From Chenopodium formosanum (taxonomy: Eukaryota; Streptophyta; Magnoliopsida; Caryophyllales; Amaranthaceae), in assembly GCA_024500155.1 (NCBI GenBank), contig CM044880.1, forward strand, positions 3,224,001 through 3,288,000: 64,000 nt of DNA. The letters are read 5' to 3'. A program made the translations under genes and the position numbers. Below, in pieces: positions 57,213 through 64,000 of this stretch. Positions within the stretch are counted from its first letter, which is position 1. Every line of letters starts with the position of its first letter. The notes under the pieces were generated by a model that made no database searches, had not been told where the DNA came from, and saw only the letters and a list, made by a program, of their open reading frames with translations.

Positions 57213-59327
57213 TCAAATACACACATATGTGGTAATGGTCTCCTGAAGATGGCCCTGCATTATAAGTGATTTTACAGTGTCATCAAACATCTCTTCCAGT
57301 GGCTTGAACTTGAACCCTAAACTCTCAATCTTGGAAGTGTTGTAGGTGTAATATGGCCTATCCAACTTCGTGAACCTGATAAATGACACACAACACATGC
57401 TTGGTATGAGAAGAACCGGATTTGGACCTAGGAGCACCATTAGTGCTGGCGATCCCGTGAGATTTAGAGTAGGTACAATTTGTTATAGATAGACAACTAC
57501 AACATGTCTTTTACATAGTACTATACAGGAGTTAAGGATATCAGAAATCAATACTCCTCTACACAATATGCAGTACGGAAAATACTTCAGGGTACTAACT
57601 TTGGGGTTTGATTAAAGCTATACAAATATACCACCTCATATTTCTCATTAGCACTCAAAACAGGAAGATAAAGACCTGCCTTCATGCTAGCCATCAAACA
57701 GTTAAAAGATGAACCCATAAAATAAATAGTTAAAGATGAAGTGATTTACCCTTTTGGAATAGGATAAGACGGGTATCGGGATGCTAGAAATGACGCTAAT
57801 TCATAATGCTCCATAACAGTGGAGCTACAAAGGTATCGACCACGCGCTTCTTTATGCTCAAAAACCAAGATGTGGCACAGAGCTATGTCGTCAATGTGAA
57901 CATATCCCATCCTTCCATGAAACTCAAACTTGCTTGTTTCCCCTGTTAGTTATTTGAGTAGTTAGGAGCTAATAACATGATAAGTAGAAACAAATGAATG
58001 GCAAATACTATTTTTCCTCTCAGAAGAGCAAGTGGAATGAGGAAAACGTTCTTAAGAAATAAACAATAATATATGGTTTCTGTGAATGATTCGCGACAAT
58101 ATAGTCTGCAGATGTCCAGATACCTTTAAACAAGCCAAGAACATCAGAGGCAGTAGAACAAAGATTAGGAGGAAGACTAGGTCCAATTATAAAAGCAGGA
58201 AGGATAGTCACTAAATCGATGTTGTTCTCCTTGCAGAAGTTCCATGCTGCTTTCTCTGCCTCGATTTTTGACAGTGCATACCATACCTATATTCATGCGG
58301 AAACACGTCATTTATTTGCAAACTAACACAGTTCAGTTGTAATATTGAATATAGAAATCACTATTTATGATGGAATTCTTGTTGTTCACTTTACAAACAA
58401 CAGTTTCATAGTCAATGAAATGAAAATAATAGAATTAACAGCATGAGATACATTATGAGACCTGGAATTGTTCACAAACTTCAGTGGAGCTCCAAACTGA
58501 TTCATCAAGTGAAACATCAGGATCAATATCCACTCTTATTCTAACAGTTGAAGAAGATGAGGTAAGAACCACACGTCTTAGTGATGGGTTCTTCTTGCAT
58601 GACCGAAGCACATTCAGTGTTCCCTTTATTGCAGGTTCCAAAATTTCTGCCTGATTATTTTTACAAGAATTTATTCCCAATAATTAAATAGTCCTAAAAT
58701 TATATATTGAGAAAACTTCTAAATGTAAATTGCAGGCACAATTGATAGTAAACTCCCATTACTCGTATAACAAGTATTAAAAATACAGTAATTAACAAGT
58801 AACATTAATATATCAAGTATAACAGTATAAAAATTAATGTAAAATCTTTTGGAGCTGAGTAATCACCTTTGGATCTTTCTTGGATCCTGAAACAGGGGAA
58901 GCAGTGTGAAATACACCTTCACAACCATTAACTGCTTCATCAAAGCTTCCCTCTTCCATTAAATCAGCCTTTACTAATTTCAGCCTCTCTTTTGCCCCAT
59001 CAAGCCTCCACAAATGCTCCACTTTTTTCTTATCACCTATTATTTCACATATTAATTCATTATTAGTAGAGCCCCATAATCATTATATAGAAAGAAATAT
59101 AGAATACATTATAAGAAAAAATTATCCTTAGTCCATACAAATCATCTAACACTTAGTTTAGCACAAAGTGAAGAAGAGCATAGAAAATTGGATGAACCTG
59201 GGTCCCTGACTGTTCCAATGACGAAATAGCCAGACGAAAGGAGGCGCTTGACCAGCCAAGAGGCTAAATACCCTGAGGCTCCTGTTACACAAACCTTGCC
59301 TTTGATCTCGAGCTTTTTCTGGTCCAT
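57213..59327 (-). CDS. Cinnamoyl-CoA-reductase-like NADPH-dependent reductase, gene B
   Basis: Six exons: 59198-59327, 58867-59036, 58462-58650, 58124-58286, 57750-57942, 57213-57375. They join in frame to 335 residues. It is the tandem duplicate of gene A, with identical intron positions and most residues the same. It shares GKVCVTGASGYLASWLVKRL, TSSSSTVRI, VWYALSK (Tyr166, Lys170) and GPSLPPNLCSTASD. Differences: exon 2 is one codon shorter (SGSKKDPK against SGSREQDAK), and exon 5 has FEFHGRMGYVH where A has FENSGSLGYVH. Gene A's stop codon is lost, so the chain runs nine residues further (ETITTYVCI). Same CCR-like/DFR-like SDR family and same uncertainty about substrate. Upstream sequence is unlike gene A, so regulation probably differs. 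Confidence 0.93.
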
Positions 59328-59901
59328 ATTTTGTGCTAAATACTATGCTTTTTTACTAAACCAGATATTAGCTTGTGTGTATATATATCATGGGTTGATC
59401 TATCATCCTCATCCCAATCTTTTACATAGGTTTGGGATGGATAAAAAGGATGGTGAAACACGATATGCTCGTGACAAACTGTCATTAGTTTCGTAATAGA
59501 AATTAAGCAGAAAATGAATGAAAGACGGAGTTTGGTGACTGAACATCATTCATGCAATATCTGTGTTAGAAGCTTTTTGATATGCTTCATGCAGAAGTTT
59601 TTTTGGATATGATTCTTGTGCAGATAATGATATAAACCATTCTACCCTAGTATTCATTTTGAATCTGCATATACCAATTTTCCACAATTCCAAAGTTTAG
59701 TTTCTCTTTATTAGTATATACCAATCAAACATTTCGAACCCGAAACATCCACAATTCCAAAGTTTAGCTTTCTACAGTTTTCATCAATCATAATACAATC
59801 CTCATAAGTACATACTATTAAGGTGGCTCTCACAAACTGTCTAATAAATTGTTTATGCAATTAGAAATATCCAAGATGATGCAAATAAATAAATAACATA
59901 C

Positions 59902-59933
<32 letters not shown>

Positions 59934-60805
59934 AGCTAAATTAGTGAAATAAACTCACCTCATAACAGCCATAGTGTAAAGCATAGCCAACATTTCCTCT
60001 GAATCTGAAGTTCCATTACTCAAACCCTTTCTACAAAATCGCAATTTCAACTTATTTACTAAAAAATAAATAATAAATAAATGGAAATAATGCAAAAGTA
60101 CCTAAAATGAGGATTTCAAAAGATTATCAAATAGCAAGATTCAATTAATGAATGTTCGGATTTCAAAATTAGGGTTTTAATGAATTGAAATGAGGAATTA
60201 GGGTAAATCCTACCCTGATTAGAGCTTTTGCGATGGAATTAAGAGAAGAAGAGAAAAGAATAATTCTTCCCAATTCAACCGTGGAACAACTCCGTAATTT
60301 GTAATTTTTGTCGACAATTAGGGATTTTCTCTTGCGATAACTCCATTGTTGAAGAGGAGTTGAATTGATTTGCAGTGGTGTAATTTCTTAAACCTTAATT
60401 AGTAGTTACGCAATACGCTAAACCCTTTACCTCAAAGGTGTTTCCTTTCCTTTCTTTCACTGGTCTCACCAAACAGCTCTTATAAAAATCATTTTTTGCA
60501 AATTATACATTTGGGGTGTGTTTTGATGTCTGGATGGAGGGCCCAGTTGATCTTTGAGATTAGAGATTAACTTAATCTCCTTGGTCACTTTATTAATAAA
60601 ATAATATATTGTGAGAGGAGATATATTTTCATGTTTATCTCAGAGATAAACTTGAATTTTCCCGATAGGATTTTAGGGTTGGTGGGTGGTGTGTTCAAGA
60701 AGTTTGGTTTTGTTAATCGGTTAAGGGAAGAGTGTGAAAGCGAATACGAATAGGTTAAGGAAATGGAAAGGAGAAGAATAGAATGAAAATTCATTTTATA
60801 GGTAA
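59328..60805. other. Region upstream of CCR-like gene B, with an orphan minus-strand 5' gene end
   Basis: A poly(A) run lies at ~59903-59931. On the minus strand two exon-like blocks are visible. One ends at 60214 with donor CAGG/GTAGGA. The other, 59959-60030, is flanked by acceptor TTTTGTAG and donor GTGAGT and encodes KGLSNGTSDSEEMLAMLYTM in one frame. I do not recognise the protein, and no continuation was found before CCR-like gene B. It may be a truncated gene or upstream untranslated exons of gene B. Confidence 0.35.
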
Positions 60806-60831
60806 CTAGAGTGTATCCGTGCAATGCACGG
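60806..60831 (-). mobile_element. Helitron 3' terminus
   Basis: Read on the minus strand, a perfect hairpin CCGTGCA-T-TGCACGG (60817-60831) is followed after seven bases by CTAG (60806-60809) and then T. This hairpin-plus-CTAG arrangement at an A/T site is characteristic of Helitron 3' ends. The element body would extend to higher coordinates; its 5' TC end was not located. Confidence 0.6.
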
Positions 60832-61039
60832 GATATATATTTTACTGAATGATATTACAAAAAATCTAATAACAAAAAGGAAAAAGATATATGCAAGAAT
60901 AGACATAAAATTAACATTTAATGCACCAATTTACTCGTGAATTGTTGATAAATTCCCAACTTAAAACTAAAAAGAAAGTAAATTAGCATTACCCTAACAA
61001 AAATTCTATTTCAAATACGGGAAGTTAAATTTAATATGG

Positions 61040-61800
61040 TAACTAGCTCTTATATGTGGCTAGTCACACCGTATGGCCAGCTATTATTGGAGTTATTTTA
61101 TCAGTTTTATAGGGGTTAATTATCCATTCAATTTTATAGAGTTAACCCCGTTAGTATTATAAGTGTTACTCTGTCAATGTTATCGGGGTTACTTTGTTTT
61201 TGTGCAAGCAGACACACTGGGAGGTTGTCCCACAGAAAACATATTATATATTTATTTTGTGTTGATGATTATTGAATTAATAATTAGGTACTTAATTGAA
61301 CGTTATGTAGAAATATTAGCCAATGAGCATATCCATGCTAATGCACAGATTATTTATTTTTTTTTATTTTTTTTTTTATCATTTGCACAGATTATATTAT
61401 ACGCGAAAGAAAACAACACAAACAGAAATGTTGGTAATTATTGAGGTTCTTTGTTAAAAAAAAAACAAAAAAAAAAAACAAAAACAAAATCATTGGGATG
61501 GGTAGAAAACATTATGTATATATTGTTTCACAAAGTTTCATATGTGGCTGGCCACCGTGTAGCCAGGTTATTTGTTTAGGTGTTACTTAGTTGGTCAAGA
61601 GTTACTCGGTTAACTTAGGGGTTACTCGATCAGGGGTTATTTGGGTTACTCGGTTAATTGAGGGTTATCAGTCAAGGGATATTCGGTCAGTCATGGGTTA
61701 CTCAGTCAAAGGTTATTCAGTCAGCCAGGGGTTACTTAGTCAAAGGTTATTCCGACAGGGGTCACCTAGCTAGTTAGTGTGGCCAGCCAAATAGAAAATG
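61040..61800. repeat. Imperfect short repeats rich in GGGTTACTCGGTCA, bounded by related motifs
   Basis: From 61580 to 61770 the phrase GGGTTACTCGGTCA and variants (GGTTATTCAGTCAG, GGGTTACTTAGTCA) recur about ten times. Related GGGGTTACTTTG and GGGGTTAATTAT units occur at 61110-61200. The motif ATATGTGGCTAGTCACACC at 61053 is echoed by CATATGTGGCTGGCCACCG at 61539, and a complementary GTGTGGCCAGCC at ~61778. Probably a degenerate transposon; no coding sequence. Confidence 0.5.
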
Positions 61801-62140
61801 TGCTATTTTGATTTTGATTATTATTGAATTAATAAAAAGGTGATTTTTGAGTGATTAAATATAAACAATTGTTATTTTTTTTAAGGAAAATAGTGGATCT
61901 TATGGTGGTTGTATTTTTTTATTTTTTTTAACAATTGATTTTGATGTGTTATGCGGAAAAGTTAGGAAAAACTGTGAAATAATAATATAGATTTCTTGTA
62001 ATACTGGTAGATATATTAAAATAGGTAACTTATTGGTTTTTTTTTTAGTATTGAGGAAAATGGATAATCTGGAGAAAATAATAATAATAATAATAATAAT
62101 AGAAGTGGAAATAGGGGGGTATTGAGGAAAATGGATAATC

Positions 62141-62506
62141 ATGTTTGGGTTGTGAGGAGGGTCCTTTGACCATTTTCCGGCACTGACTTTTTTATTTTCC
62201 GGCCAAAAAAAGCCACGTGTAAAGCACGTAACTTATTAAATTCTCTTTTTTCCCTGTATTCTCTCATTGTGGGGAGGATTAGCCTTGAATTACTTTGAAT
62301 ATCCTTCAATTTTAATTTATATGATTAAAATTAAAGTTTTAGTGTTAATTATTTTCAGAAATTCGGGTTTGACAGGGGGGAAAACGGAAAACGAGGGAAA
62401 AAGAGGAGGTAGAAAAAAGGGAACTTTAGTGTGATTTTTTTTTGCCGGAAAATAAAAAAATCAACGTCGGAAAATGGTCAAAGGACCTTCCTCATAACCC
62501 AAACAT
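62141..62506. mobile_element. MITE with ~55-bp inverted ends
   Basis: Left end ATGTTTGGGTTGTGAGGAGG...CCTTTGACCATTTTCCGGC; the right end is its near-perfect complement, finishing CCTCATAACCCAAACAT at 62506. About 366 bp. A clear target duplication could not be read, so the superfamily is undecided (Mutator-like is possible). Confidence 0.75.
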
Positions 62507-62882
62507 TATTAAGGACATTTTGTGCCACCTTTTTTATAAAAGGGCCTTGTCACAAAAAGGTCTACTTAAAAGGACGTTCTTCACAAATTTTCCTTTAATT
62601 TATGTCACTACAGTAAATTTAGGGTTCGAAAATCTTAACTATTGGTTCTAAATACTAAGATTATGAAAGATCATTACAAGCGACTATATTGATAATTCAA
62701 TTTTAAGAATTCAATTTTAGCATTACAAGTAATTTAGTTGCATTCTTTCTAATTTGATCTACTAATTCAACTTATTAATGTAACCTGATTCATTATTTGA
62801 TTTTTTAGCATTTTCATCAATAATTTACTTATGTAATTTTTGAATTGGCCAATAAAATTATTTATATCTTCAGGCATCAAAA

Positions 62883-63300
62883 ATGAATGAATCGCAACTA
62901 AAAATTTGCCTACTAGTGGAGCATGGAACTGATGAGATGCCTCATTCGCTGTATACGATTGACCTACCAAGTGATCTGGAGGTCGATTCTGATTCTGAGG
63001 GGTTTCAAGTGTTGTCACCCTAGGTACTCTTCCCTCAGCGTAAGTTTCTGTACCGTACTGAATTCGTTAATCTCGGATCCAAACTATCTTCTTTGGAGGT
63101 GTTAAATATGATAAGCTTGACGAAGACCTATATAGAGCTGTACATGTCCTTGACATGAACAATTCTGACCGAGTTGCTTCCCTCAATGCCTCCAAGGAAT
63201 CTCCTTGTGCGTTTGTGGCTGATGGTATGATCTACACGTTTGGGAAGACCTATATAGAGGTTATCGAACTTGGCGAGTATAGATCACGTTGTACGTGTTG
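62883..63300 (+). pseudogene. Kelch-repeat-type protein, broken
   Basis: A plausible reading starts ATG 62883 with MNESQLKICLLVEHGTDEMP and SLYTIDLPSDLEVDSDSEGF. It meets an in-frame TAG at about 63021, then continues in the same frame (FPQRKFLYRTEFVNLGSKL) to about 63086. There it must shift frame to continue IFFGGVKYDKLDEDLYRAVH...DGMIYTFG, and it ends at a TGA near 63300. The FFGG, YRAVHVLDM and DGMIYTFG segments look like kelch beta-propeller blades. One stop and one frameshift in 420 bp make a pseudogene the likely reading. The parent gene is not in the window. Classification as kelch is by eye only. Confidence 0.5.
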
Positions 63301-64000
63301 AGCACAGTTCAACTACGAACTGCTCAGTCAGCAAGAATCGGAAGCTGTCTGGTTACTCTGTCGGGTACATTGTGATAAGTAATGATATGAGTTTATGCAT
63401 TGATAGGCCTTTCAACATGATATCTTCTGATAGCTGTGCTATGAAGCATGATCTGCCTGTGCTGCTGTGCATTGCTATTATTATTGCTGTTCTGACTTCT
63501 GAGATGTCAAATTTGTTCAATACTGCTGTCAATATGTATGGTTTTGCAATTGAGTTGCTGATTTGTGTTGAGATTAAGATTTTTTAATTGCTATTGCATC
63601 TGAACTTAAGCATGATTGTGTTACATATATAATAAGGTGTTAATGGTGTTTATTGAATGAAATTATTTGTTATTGATTACTACATAGCTTGAAGCCCTCT
63701 CTCATTATTCTTGTTTACATTTGTGTTATTAGTTGCTGATGAACAGTTTGTTTTCTCCTATTTATATTCACTTTGTTAAATTTATAATTACAATCATGTT
63801 TGGCGGTCTTGAGTAAATCTTATCAGGCGTATCTTAAAATGCAGCCTGGAATAGAGTGGTGCCAAACAAAAAGCAGGAAAGCAGCAGGAGGACTAAAAAG
63901 AATGTGTCAAAGGAATCTAAAACAGAGAACAATGTTCGTGTTGGTGATGTTGAGGAGGTTAGCAACCTTAAGAAGGTTTTAGCAGGTAGAGTACTAATAC
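63301..64000 (+). other. Window edge; possible exon of an unidentified gene
   Basis: 63301-63780 shows nothing recognisable. From about 63840 to 64000 one plus frame stays open: AAWNRVVPNKKQESSRRTKK, then NVSKESKTENNVRVGDVEEV. It is strongly charged and low in complexity. It could be an exon continuing past the window or the remains of a retroelement. Confidence 0.25.

Noticed and set aside
1..64000. Operons, CRISPR arrays, phage or bacterial defence systems
   Set aside because: Intron-bearing plant genes throughout. The regular repeats are ~322 bp satellites or microsatellites, not CRISPR-like repeats with unique spacers.
1..64000. tRNA or rRNA genes
   Set aside because: No cloverleaf with a TTCGA-type B box or rRNA core sequence was noticed on either strand; a tRNAscan run would be decisive.

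Overview
The window is nuclear DNA of a flowering plant, most probably a eudicot. It is AT-rich, its genes carry many GT-AG introns, and the intergenic space is full of small transposons and microsatellites. Amaranthaceae or another Caryophyllales family is my guess, but nothing here proves it.

Layout, left to right. 1-2888: a ~322-bp satellite array joined to a TCGGG-rich hAT-like element, apparently within an intron of the tubulin-folding cofactor A gene, whose last two exons lie at 3228-3716. 4563-9092: a DC1 (Cys/His-rich) protein gene and three S-protein-homolog (SPH) genes in a same-strand cluster. 10341-14329: an mTERF gene (MTERF6/PDE191 type, minus) head to head with a short PPR gene (plus). 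14330-20797: a long gene-poor stretch. 20798-21274: a small RING-H2 gene. 24098-26901: AP-1 complex sigma subunit, seven coding exons. 27973-50300: phototropin 2 (PHOT2) on the minus strand. It has 22 coding exons that join without a frame break into 912 codons, and introns swollen by a 6.3-kb composite transposon/satellite, a 0.9-kb Mutator-like element and tandem duplications. 54033-59327: two tandem cinnamoyl-CoA-reductase-like genes (minus). 59328-64000: small transposons, a Helitron end, a kelch-type pseudogene and an unresolved edge.

The genes do not form one pathway; they are ordinary housekeeping, photoreceptor and secreted-protein genes. The most unusual content is structural. (1) A satellite array and a hAT-like element occur together twice, in introns of two genes, in opposite orientation and with different internal order; the PHOT2 copy has a near-perfect 8-bp target duplication. 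(2) A tandem duplication has copied the PHOT2 promoter and 5' UTR region and placed it immediately upstream of one CCR-like gene. (3) A recent 230-bp tandem duplication copies most of a PHOT2 kinase exon with its splice donor. (4) A four-member Tourist-like MITE family has an interior made of CTGAA-type repeats.

Exon boundaries were read by eye from splice consensus, reading-frame continuity and remembered family sequences. Names are therefore homology-by-recognition, and no database search was run.
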